Source: Candidatus Cloacimonas sp. 4484_275 (GTDB lineage: Bacteria > Cloacimonadota > Cloacimonadia > Cloacimonadales > TCS61). Taken from it: DNA of 8,774 bases. The position numbers and the translations under genes are program-made. Below, piece by piece: positions 1 to 6,200 of the stretch (positions are counted from its first letter, which is position 1; each line of letters opens with the position of its first letter). The DNA is taken from NCBI GenBank assembly GCA_002085205.1, contig NATF01000044.1, positions 1 to 8,774 on the forward strand, written 5' to 3'. The notes beneath the pieces were generated by a model. That model saw nothing but the letters and a program-made list of their open reading frames with translations. It had not been told where the DNA came from and did not search any database.

Positions 1-273
1 AAGCCGAAATCGATTAATCCTCACACGAAGTTCAAAGGTGAGACTTATATATTAACGAAAGACGAAGGTGGTCGACACAAGCCGTTTTTCAGTGGTTATC
101 GACCTCAGTTTTATTTTAGGACGACCGATGTGACAGGGACATTGACACTTCCCGAGGGAGCAGAGATGGTAATGCCGGGAGATAATGTAACGATATCGGC
201 AGAGCTAATCACTCCGATTGCGATGGAGAAAGGGCTTCGTTTTGCAATTCGCGAAGGCGGCAGAAGTTATTGA
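1..273 (+). CDS. tuf: Elongation factor Tu, C-terminal fragment (5' end outside window)
   Basis: EF-Tu is the GTPase that delivers aminoacyl-tRNA to the ribosomal A site. Reading from base 1, the 90 residues match domain 3: PHTKFKGETYILTKDEGGRH, then FFSGYRPQFYFRTTDVTG, then LPEGAEMVMPGDN, and finally GLRFAIREGGR. The GTPase domain lies upstream, outside the window. The protein stops as REGGRSY, whereas the family continues after REGG-R with about ten more residues of the type TVGAGVV-K-L. A tail-like reading LLTKLLV plus stop lies in another frame at 267-290, so a short deletion with frameshift near 265 is suspected. Glu is written GAG five times and GAA twice here, unlike the GAA-rich genes downstream. 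tuf next to rpmG, tRNA-Trp and secE is a common bacterial order. The identity is certain; the exact C-terminus is not. Confidence 0.95.
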   Translation, partial: KPKSINPHTKFKGETYILTKDEGGRHKPFFSGYRPQFYFRTTDVTGTLTLPEGAEMVMPGDNVTISAELITPIAMEKGLRFAIREGGRSY

Positions 274-290
274 CTAAATTATTGGTTTAG
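267..290 (+). pseudogene. tuf: Possible out-of-frame EF-Tu tail remnant
   Basis: In the frame beginning at 267 the sequence reads LLTKLLV followed by TAG. This resembles the last residues of many EF-Tu proteins (for example GVVAKVLG in E. coli) and would leave a 9-base gap to rpmG. If it is the true tail, about 13 to 16 bases coding for the TVGAG-like segment were lost around 265. The alternative is a natural short terminus ending in RSY. The match is short and hydrophobic, so this is only suggestive. Confidence 0.3.
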
Positions 291-299
291 GATTAAATA

Positions 300-407
300 A
301 TGAGAGAAATAATTGTGCTGGCTTGCGAAGTGTGTAAGAGGAGAAATTATACTACAACCAAAAACAGAAGAAAGCATCCTGAAAGGGTGCATAAACAAAC
401 ACGTTAA
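300..407 (+). CDS. rpmG: Ribosomal protein L33, internally shortened
   Basis: L33 is a small protein of the 50S subunit near the E site. The 35 residues begin MREIIVLACEVCKRRNYTTT and continue KNRRKHPERV, a clear L33 N-terminal half with the first zinc-type CxxC pair (C9, C12). The family then has about 14 residues including YCxxC (second pair) before a HKETR/HKETK-like end. Here ERV is followed directly by HKQTR and stop. The protein is therefore about 14 residues short of the usual 49 and has only half of its zinc ribbon, with the frame kept. An AGGA motif at 289-292 lies 7 bases before the ATG. The stop is 8 bases from the tRNA, so it is probably co-transcribed with it. Identity is sure; the missing block looks like lost sequence, not a natural form. 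Confidence 0.88.
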   Translation: MREIIVLACEVCKRRNYTTTKNRRKHPERVHKQTR

Positions 408-415
408 AGAGTCGT

Positions 416-491
416 AGGTTAGTAGCTCAATTGGTAGAGCACCGGTCTCCAAAACCGGGGGTTGCGGGTTCAAGTCCTGCCTGACCTGCCA
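416..491 (+). tRNA. trnW: tRNA-Trp, anticodon CCA
   Basis: A full 76-base cloverleaf can be drawn. The acceptor stem AGGTTAG (416-422) pairs with CTGACCT (481-487, one T-G pair). The D arm is GCTC/GAGC, and the anticodon stem CCGGT/ACCGG holds loop CTCCAAA with CCA at 449-451. The variable loop is GGGTT, and the T arm GCGGG/CCTGC holds TTCAAGT. The discriminator base is G and the 3' CCA is encoded (489-491). G73 and anticodon CCA are the expected tryptophan identity elements. It sits between rpmG and secE on the same strand without visible promoter or terminator, so it must be cut out of a longer transcript. This placement is widespread in bacteria. Confidence 0.98.
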
Positions 492-526
492 TTCTTTTCT
501 ATAATTATTAGGAAAAGAGAGTTAAA

Positions 527-718
527 ATGTTCAGAAAAATTTTCGGTTTTTTGAAAAATGTAAAACAGGAAATGGTTTATATCAGTTGGCCCACGAAAGA
601 TGATTTGAAGGAAAGCACAACCGTGGTTATTGTTATGTCTATGATTGTGGCGGCGTTTTTGTTTTTAGTTGATACTGTTTTCCGAATTTTAATTCAAAAT
701 TTGCTTCTCAAAGGTTGA
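527..718 (+). CDS. secE: Preprotein translocase subunit SecE
   Basis: SecE clamps and stabilises SecY in the inner-membrane SecYEG channel. The 63 residues have the short single-span bacterial form: an amphipathic N-terminal helix (about residues 3-18), the conserved WPT motif at 21-23 followed by charged residues and STTVVIV, then one hydrophobic membrane segment at about 31-58. Length and layout are normal for non-enterobacterial SecE. The start is supported by a GAGAG stretch at 517-521, 5 bases before ATG, with AGGA further upstream. The stop lies 6 bases before nusG, the usual secE-nusG pairing. No damage is seen. Confidence 0.95.
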   Translation: MFRKIFGFLKNVKQEMVYISWPTKDDLKESTTVVIVMSMIVAAFLFLVDTVFRILIQNLLLKG

Positions 719-724
719 TAGATA

Positions 725-1246
725 ATGAAATGGTATGTTGCTCACACTTACGCGTCTCAGGAATTTAAGATAAAAGAGGCAATTGAGAAGGGAATTCAAG
801 GAACGACACTTTCCGAAAAAATAGGTCGCATCCTGGTTCCTACGCAAAAAACTTTCCATATTAGAGACGGGAAAAAAGTAGAGCGCCAAAAAAAATTATT
901 TAATAGTTACATAATCATTGAGGCGGAACTAACACCGGAAGTTTTTTCTTTTATTATGAGTATTCCGGGGATAACGAATTTTTTGGGAACCGGGAAAAAA
1001 CCTCAAGCCTTGTCCGAAAGTGAAGTAAACAGATTACTGGGAATATCGGATCGAGATACACAGCAAGCAAGAAGCAACAATTTTATTCCGGGTGATATGG
1101 TTCGGATTACAGGCGGTCCTTTTAATGATTTTGAGGGCGTGGTCGATAAAGTTAGCGATGACCAACAAAAATTAACAGTGAAAGTGACAGTGTTTGGCAG
1201 AGAAACTTCTGTAGAAGTTCGCGCCGACCAAATAGAAATTTTGTAA
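725..1246 (+). CDS. nusG: Transcription termination/antitermination protein NusG
   Basis: NusG binds the clamp helices of RNA polymerase beta', suppresses pausing, and links polymerase to Rho or to ribosomal protein S10. The 173 residues show an NGN domain (about 2-105), beginning MKWYVAHTYASQE and including KIGRILVPT and PGITNFLGTGKKP. A linker follows, then a KOW domain (about 120-173) with IPGDMVRITGGPFNDFEG and VTVFGRETSVE. The length is normal and no insertion domain is present. The upstream Shine-Dalgarno is weak (AAAGG at the end of secE), so translational coupling to secE is likely given the 6-base gap. The usual FPGY motif reads FNSY here, a conservative family variation. The gene appears intact. 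Confidence 0.96.
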   Translation: MKWYVAHTYASQEFKIKEAIEKGIQGTTLSEKIGRILVPTQKTFHIRDGKKVERQKKLFNSYIIIEAELTPEVFSFIMSIPGITNFLGTGKKPQALSESEVNRLLGISDRDTQQARSNNFIPGDMVRITGGPFNDFEGVVDKVSDDQQKLTVKVTVFGRETSVEVRADQIEIL

Positions 1247-1259
1247 GATAGAGGAAAAA

Positions 1260-1511
1260 ATGGCAAAACCAAAAGATGTTACAAATATTATAAAGTTGCA
1301 ATTACCGGCGGGACAGGCAACTCCGGCTCCTCCTGTGGGTCCGGCGCTAGGACAAGCGGGAATTAATATCGGAGAATTCTGTAAAGCATTCAACGATAAA
1401 ACAAAAGACAATCCCGGCATGATTTATCCCGTGGTAATTTATGTGAAAAAAAATAAATCTTTTACTTTTGATATAAAAACACCTCCTGCAGCAGTTTTGA
1501 TAAAAACATGA
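1260..1511 (+). CDS. rplK: Ribosomal protein L11, N-terminal part (gene broken by deletion)
   Basis: L11 lies at the base of the ribosomal stalk in the GTPase-associated centre. The open frame gives 83 residues. The N-terminal domain is typical: IIKLQLPAGQATPAPPVGPALGQ (about 10-32), GINIGEFCKAFND and SFTFDIKTPPAAVLIK. It then stops, whereas L11 is about 141 residues. The C-terminal 23S-rRNA-binding domain is missing apart from its last 17 residues, which reappear in another frame at 1508-1561. About 40 residues' worth of sequence (some 125 bases, out of frame) is therefore absent at the A-run near 1502-1507. GAGG at 1251-1254, 5 bases from ATG, supports the start. The truncated product could not bind rRNA normally. 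Identity is certain; sequence loss in assembly is the preferred explanation. Confidence 0.93.
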   Translation: MAKPKDVTNIIKLQLPAGQATPAPPVGPALGQAGINIGEFCKAFNDKTKDNPGMIYPVVIYVKKNKSFTFDIKTPPAAVLIKT

Positions 1512-1561
1512 GGATGATTGAAGGCACCGCAAAAAATATGGGAGTTGTAGTCGAAGATTAA
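1508..1561 (+). pseudogene. rplK: Ribosomal protein L11, C-terminal remnant in a shifted frame
   Basis: Read from 1508, the sequence gives MRMIEGTAKNMGVVVED and a TAA stop at 1559-1561. This is the canonical end of L11 (compare MTRSIEGTARSMGLVVED in E. coli). It is in a different frame from the N-terminal part that stops at 1509-1511. It shows that the gene's true end is present and that the middle has been removed; it is not an independent gene. The true rplK stop leaves a 42-base gap to rplA. Confidence 0.9.
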
Positions 1562-1603
1562 TCGATTTCCATAATAGCGGGAGATTATCTTAAAGGAGTT
1601 TAT

Positions 1604-2305
1604 ATGAGTAGTAAGCGTTACAAACAAGCTCTTGAGATGATCGACAAACAGAAAAAATATCAACTTGACGAAGCTATCGAGCTATTGCAGAAATTTCCTA
1701 AAGCAAAGTTCGATGAAACAGTTGAAGTTCATTTTAATCTTGGAGTCGATCCTCGAAAGGCGGAACAGCAAATCAGAAATTCGTTGGTTTTACCGCACGG
1801 TACGGGAAAATCGCAACGCGTTCTTGTCTTTGCTGAGGGCGAAAAGGCTGACGAAGCCAGAGAAGCCGGCGCGGATTATGTCGGTGTGGACGAATATATC
1901 CAAAAGATTAATTCCGGTTGGCTTGATTTTGATGTGGTAATTGCGACTCCCAATTTGATGAGTAAAATCGGTAGATTGGGACGTATTTTAGGTCCGCGGG
2001 GATTGATGCCGAATCCCAAAGTGGGAACCGTTACTATGGATGTTAAAAAAGCCGTTAAAGATGCTAAGGGCGGAAAAATCACCTATCGTGTGGATAAGTT
2101 TTCCAATCTGCACATTATTGCCGGAAAAGTAAGTTTTCCTAAAGAAAATCTTAAAGAAAACATTCTGGCGATTGTCGGAGCGGTATTAAAAGATCGTCCG
2201 GCAACGGTTAAAGGAACTTATATGAAAAGTGCTGCGCTCGCTTCTTCAATGAGTCCGGGAATCAAACTTGATGTCCAGAATGTTCGACTGGAAGTGAAAA
2301 AATAG
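1604..2305 (+). CDS. rplA: Ribosomal protein L1
   Basis: L1 forms the mobile arm that moves deacylated tRNA out of the E site. In many bacteria it also represses its own L11-L1 mRNA. The 233 residues are full length for the family and unbroken. They include FDETVEVHFNLGVDPRKAEQ (about 36-55) and the L1 signature IGRLGRILGPRGLMPNPKVG at about 122-141. GTVTMDVKKAV and a C-terminal KGTYMKSAALASSMSPGIKLD block follow. AAGGAG at 1593-1598, 5 bases before ATG, fixes the start. The stop TAG overlaps the AGGAG that serves rplJ. No frameshift or missing block is visible. Confidence 0.97.
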   Translation: MSSKRYKQALEMIDKQKKYQLDEAIELLQKFPKAKFDETVEVHFNLGVDPRKAEQQIRNSLVLPHGTGKSQRVLVFAEGEKADEAREAGADYVGVDEYIQKINSGWLDFDVVIATPNLMSKIGRLGRILGPRGLMPNPKVGTVTMDVKKAVKDAKGGKITYRVDKFSNLHIIAGKVSFPKENLKENILAIVGAVLKDRPATVKGTYMKSAALASSMSPGIKLDVQNVRLEVKK

Positions 2306-2314
2306 GAGCGGAAA

Positions 2315-2581
2315 ATGGTACAGGCTTATAAAATCGAAGAAGTAAAAAAATTAAAAGAAAGATTGGAAGGCGCAAAATCCATAGTTCTGATTGATTATAA
2401 AGGCATCAATATCGAAGAAGTTGACGAACTTCGTAATCGTATGAGAAATTCCGGGGTTGATTATTTCGTTTCCAAAAACACATTAATTAAAATTGCGTTG
2501 AATGAACTTGGCATCAAGGCTTTGGACGAAAGTTTGGTTCAAAAACGATGTTGCCAAAGAGAAAGATTATCCCAATTTTAA
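2315..2581 (+). CDS. rplJ: Ribosomal protein L10, N-terminal part (gene broken by deletion)
   Basis: L10 anchors the L7/L12 dimers to the 50S stalk base. The first 76 residues match the rRNA-binding N-terminal half: EVKKLKERLEGAKSIVLIDYKG, then VDELRNRMRNSGVDYFVSKNTLIKIAL. After DESLVQ the frame runs into non-homologous residues (KRCCQRERLSQF) and stops. The family continues at this point with a GPTAIA-like block and a DPVAPAK-like block, which are absent. The rest of L10 resumes in another frame from about 2538. Roughly 20 residues (about 60 bases, not a multiple of three) are missing. AGGAG at 2304-2308, overlapping the rplA stop, supports the start at a 6-base spacing. There is no room for the long rplJ leader known from E. 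coli. Confidence 0.93.
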   Translation: MVQAYKIEEVKKLKERLEGAKSIVLIDYKGINIEEVDELRNRMRNSGVDYFVSKNTLIKIALNELGIKALDESLVQKRCCQRERLSQF

Positions 2582-2786
2582 GGTCGGTTTGGTGGCAAAC
2601 GAGCTGTTCGATGCCGCTCAATTGAAACAACTTGCATCTCTTCCTTCGCGAGAAGAATTGATTGCTAAAATATTGCAAGGATTTAATGCTCCGATTACCG
2701 GATTTGTGGGAGTGTTGCAAGGAATTATTCGCAAATTTGTTTATGTTGTTGATGCGATAGCAAAACAAAAAGAAGAAAATAATTAA
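2538..2786 (+). pseudogene. rplJ: Ribosomal protein L10, C-terminal part in a shifted frame
   Basis: From about 2538 the frame reads FKNDVAKEKDYPNFKVGLVA, then NELFDAAQLKQLASLPSREELIAK, then a helical tail ending VYVVDAIAKQKEENN and TAA (2784-2786). This is the second half of L10: end of the alpha/beta domain, the LPSREE motif, and the long C-terminal helix that carries the L7/L12 dimers. An ATG at 2502 opens this frame, but the twelve residues before FKND are out-of-frame L10 sequence, so it is not a real start. The part is joined to the N-terminal half at a TTCAA stretch (2538-2542) that fits both frames. Confidence 0.9.
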
Positions 2787-2812
2787 AATATATCCAAAAG
2801 ATGGAGGAAAAA

Positions 2813-3187
2813 ATGACAGAAAAACAACAACAAGTGATTGATATCATTAAGGAAATGAGTGTAATAGAGCTTTCCGAATTGGTAAAAGAACTTGAAGAAT
2901 TATTTGGTGTAACCGCAGCCGCTCCTGTTGCCGCTGTTGCTGCCGGTCCCGCTCCTGCTGAAGCTGCCGAAGAAAAAACGGAATTTGATGTGATTTTAAC
3001 AAGTCCGGGAGATAAAAAGATTCAGGCAATAAAAGTTGTTCGTGCTATCACAAAATTAGGATTGAAAGAAGCAAAAGAACTTGTCGATACTTGTCCTAAA
3101 CCCGTAGTTGAAGGTGTTTCCAAAGAAGAAGCCGAATCAATTAAAAAACAGATAGAAGAATCAGGTGCAACTGCTGAGATCAAATAA
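2813..3187 (+). CDS. rplL: Ribosomal protein L7/L12
   Basis: L7/L12 is the multicopy stalk protein that recruits and stimulates translational GTPases. The start at 2813 (MTEKQQQ) is chosen because GGAGG at 2803-2807 stands 5 bases before it. An in-frame ATG at 2801 overlaps that ribosome binding site and would only add MEEK. From 2813 the protein has 124 residues: an N-terminal dimerisation domain (about 1-32, SELVKELEELFGV), an Ala/Pro-rich hinge (about 34-52), and a C-terminal factor-binding domain (about 54-124). That domain carries KKIQAIKVVRAITKLGLKEA and GVSKEEAE. A cysteine (C94) sits before PKP. The gene is intact and follows rplJ by 26 bases, as expected for high-level stalk protein synthesis. 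Confidence 0.97.
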   Translation: MTEKQQQVIDIIKEMSVIELSELVKELEELFGVTAAAPVAAVAAGPAPAEAAEEKTEFDVILTSPGDKKIQAIKVVRAITKLGLKEAKELVDTCPKPVVEGVSKEEAESIKKQIEESGATAEIK

Positions 3188-3203
3188 TTAGGTTATTATA
3201 CCA

Positions 3204-3232
3204 AGCGGAAGTGAGATTGTCTTACTTCCGCT
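3204..3232 (+). promoter_or_regulatory. Strong hairpin between rplL and rpoB, attenuator or RNA-processing candidate
   Basis: AGCGGAAGTGAGA (3204-3216) pairs along 13 bases with TCTTACTTCCGCT (3220-3232). Twelve pairs are Watson-Crick and one is G-T, around a TTG loop. It occupies the middle of the 69-base rplL-rpoB gap. The following AACTTCATTTTATTAT has its T-rich run only after about 6 bases, so it is at best a leaky intrinsic terminator. In E. coli the same interval holds a partial terminator and an RNase III site that lower rpoBC expression relative to the ribosomal genes. A similar job here is inferred from position and structure only. Confidence 0.65.
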
Positions 3233-3256
3233 AACTTCATTTTATTATGACCATTT

Positions 3257-6200
3257 ATGCAATCGGAAAAAAATGTTTTAAAAATTAATAAGGAGTATGA
3301 ACTTTTGAAAATAAAAAGTTATTCTCGCATAAGAAAAAAAGCCGATAAAGCCGGAATTCCTTTCGTGAAAGTTCCTAATTTGCTGGCGATGCAAGTGGAT
3401 TCTTACAACGACTTTCTGCAAAAAGACGTGCATCCCAATAAGAGAGAAAATAAAGGATTACATGCAATTCTGTCTTCTGTTTTTCCCATCATCGATCACA
3501 AAGAACTTTATCGTCTGGAATATATTGATTATACGGTTTTTAAGGAAAAATATTCCACCGAAGAATGTATTGAAAGAAATCTTTCTTATCAAGTTCCGAT
3601 AAAAGCCAGAATGAGACTTACCGTTTATGATGAGGAAATCCTGAAAGAAACCGGTGAAAAAAGAGTGAAAACATCGATTGAACAAGATGTTTTTCTGGGA
3701 GAAATACCTCTCATCACCAAGCAGGGAACTTTTATCATTAACGGAGCGGAACGAGTGATTATCAGTCAATTACATCGTTCTCCGGGAGTCTATTTTCTGG
3801 ATTCCGTGCATCCCAGCGGCAAGGTTCTTTACTCGGCAAAATTGATTCCCTATAACGGTTCTTGGCTTGAGTTCAATATGGACATCAATGATACGATGTT
3901 CGTCTTGATTGATAAAAGACGAAAATTGCCGGTAACGGTTTTATTGCGTTCAGTGGGACTTTCCACCAATCAAGAATTACGCGAATATTTTTATGGGAAA
4001 GAAGAAATAGAGGTTTCCGAGGCTTTGGAAAGACATCTGTTTGAAGATGTTTTTGATACCGAAACGGGTGAAGTGATTTTTGAAGCGGCTACGCTAATAG
4101 ACGAAGAGGTTCAGGAAAAACTTACGGATGCCGGCATAAAGAAGGTTTCGGTTATTGCTACCGAATCGGAAATTACCCGTAAAATTTTGGAAAACACCAT
4201 TGCCAAAGATCAAACGACCAATCAAGAAGAAGCGGTTAAAAAAATATACACTCTTATTCGTCCCGGCGAAGAACCTTCTTATGAAGCGGCAATGGATTTG
4301 TTCAATCGGATGTTTTTCAATGAACGCCGGTATAATTTGGGAGAAGTCGGAAGATATAAGCTTAATACTCGTTTAGGATTAGATGTTGATCTTTCTACCA
4401 ACATTCTTACCAAGGAAGATTTGCTTGCCATTGTTTCAAAATTGATTGCCGTTTATAAAGACGAAGACAAGGTCGATGATATTGATCATTTGGCAAACAG
4501 ACGAATCAGAACGATCGGTGAATTGCTGAGCGAACAGTATAATATCGGTTTAACCAGAGTTGCCAGAACCGCCGTGGAAAGAATGTCAATTGCCAATCCC
4601 GATGAAATTACGATTCATGATTTGATCAACAGTAACGCTCTCATTGCGGTAGTGCAATCATTCTTCCTCACGGGACAGCTCTCTCAATTTATGGAGCAAA
4701 CAAATCCGCTTACGGCAATTACTCATAAAAGAAGATTATCTGCTTTGGGTCCGGGCGGATTAACCAGGGAAAGAGCCGGTTTTGAAGTGCGTGATGTTCA
4801 TTATTCGCATTACGGTAGAATTTGTCCCATCGAAACACCGGAAGGTCCTAATATCGGTTTGATTTCTTCGCCTGCAATGTTTGCCCGCATTAATAAATTC
4901 GGATTTTTGGAAACTCCCTATATCAAAATAGTAAACGGCGTGATTACCAAAGAAGTGGAACATTTATCTCCTGACCAAGAGGAAAATTATGTTATTGCTC
5001 AGGCAAATGTTAATTATAATAAAAATTTGAAAATAACCGATAAACTTGTATTTGCACGCCACAAGGGAGAATTCTTGCAGGTTAAACCGGAAGAAGTTCA
5101 ATATATGGATGTTTCTCCGCAACAAATTGTTTCGGTTTCGGCTTCTTTGATTCCGTTTTTGGAACATGATGATGCTAACCGAGCCTTGATGGGTTCTAAC
5201 ATGCAGAGACAAGCCGTTCCTTTGATAAGTCCCGAAGTTCCGTTGGTGGGAACGGGAATGGAGAAAACAGTTGCGTTAAACAGCGGAGTTGTGGCTACGG
5301 CGCCTTTCGACGGGATTGTTTCAAAAGTAACCAGCACTTACATTGATGTTGAACGGGAAAATCCCGACGACAGTGTTTTGGATATCGGATTTGCCAACCG
5401 GATTTATTTGAAAAAATTTGCTCGATCCAATCAGGATACTTCCGTTAATCAAAGACCGGTCGTAAAAAAAGGCGATCGTGTGAAAAAAGGACAGTTGATT
5501 TCGGACGGTCCTGCAATTGTAAATAACAGATTGGCACTCGGAAGGAATATGTTGGTGGCATTCATGCCGTGGTACGGTTACAATTATGAAGATGCCATTA
5601 TTCTCAGCGAAAGAGTTGCTCGGGAAGATATGCTTACTTCCATTTATATCGAAGAACATGAAGTTCTTGTCCGTAATATGAAAAACGGGAAAGAGGAATT
5701 GGCATACGATATTCCGAATGTTCCCACAAAATCTCTGCGAAATCTCGATAAGACCGGTATTATCAGAGTTGGCTCGGTCGTTAAAGCCGGTGATATAATC
5801 GTGGGGAAAATTACTCCGAAAAATGTCGATATTGATCCTTCTCCGGAAGAGAATTTGATGAGAGCATTATTCGGCGACAGAGCCGGTGATTTCACAAACA
5901 GTTCTCTGAAAGCAAAACCGGGAATGGAAGGTGTTGTCATTGATGTGAAAGTTTTTTCCAGATTGGAAAACATAGATGAATTCGAAGAAGAGGAAAGAAA
6001 AAAAGAAACACTTGCTCGTCTGAAACAGGAAAAGAACGATAGAAACAGCAAAATATACGAATTTTTGAAAAACCAATTGTCGAAATATTTGCTTGGTGAA
6101 ATTGCCAAAAACATTGTTGACCAAAAAACCAATATGTTTTTCATTCCTTCCGGCAAGAAAATCACCAAAGCCGATTTGAAAAAAATCAATTTCAAAAGAT

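Noticed and set aside
270..298. TTGACT, 17-base spacer, TTAAAT: possible sigma70-type promoter between tuf and rpmG
   Set aside because: The -10 box matches only 4 of 6, and transcription would start inside rpmG after its ATG. The bases also double as the tuf stop region and the rpmG ribosome binding site.
500..505. Perfect TATAAT between tRNA-Trp and secE
   Set aside because: At 16 to 18 bases upstream there is only tRNA sequence with a poor -35 match (CTGCCT). In AT-rich spacer such a hexamer is easily found by chance.
1571..1588. ATAAT/ATTAT pairing around GCGGGAG before rplA, considered as an L1-binding mimic
   Set aside because: It has five A-T pairs only, and I could not match it to the known L1 kink motif with confidence.
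3248..3289. 13-codon open frame (MTIYAIGKKCFKN) just before and overlapping rpoB, as a leader peptide
   Set aside because: It has no ribosome binding site and no regulatory codon run; it is most likely chance.
5644..6195. Long minus-strand open frame (183 codons) opposite rpoB, and similar ones elsewhere
   Set aside because: They lie wholly inside intact conserved genes, have no ribosome binding site and show low-complexity Phe/Ser-rich translations typical of antisense shadows of Lys/Glu-rich genes.
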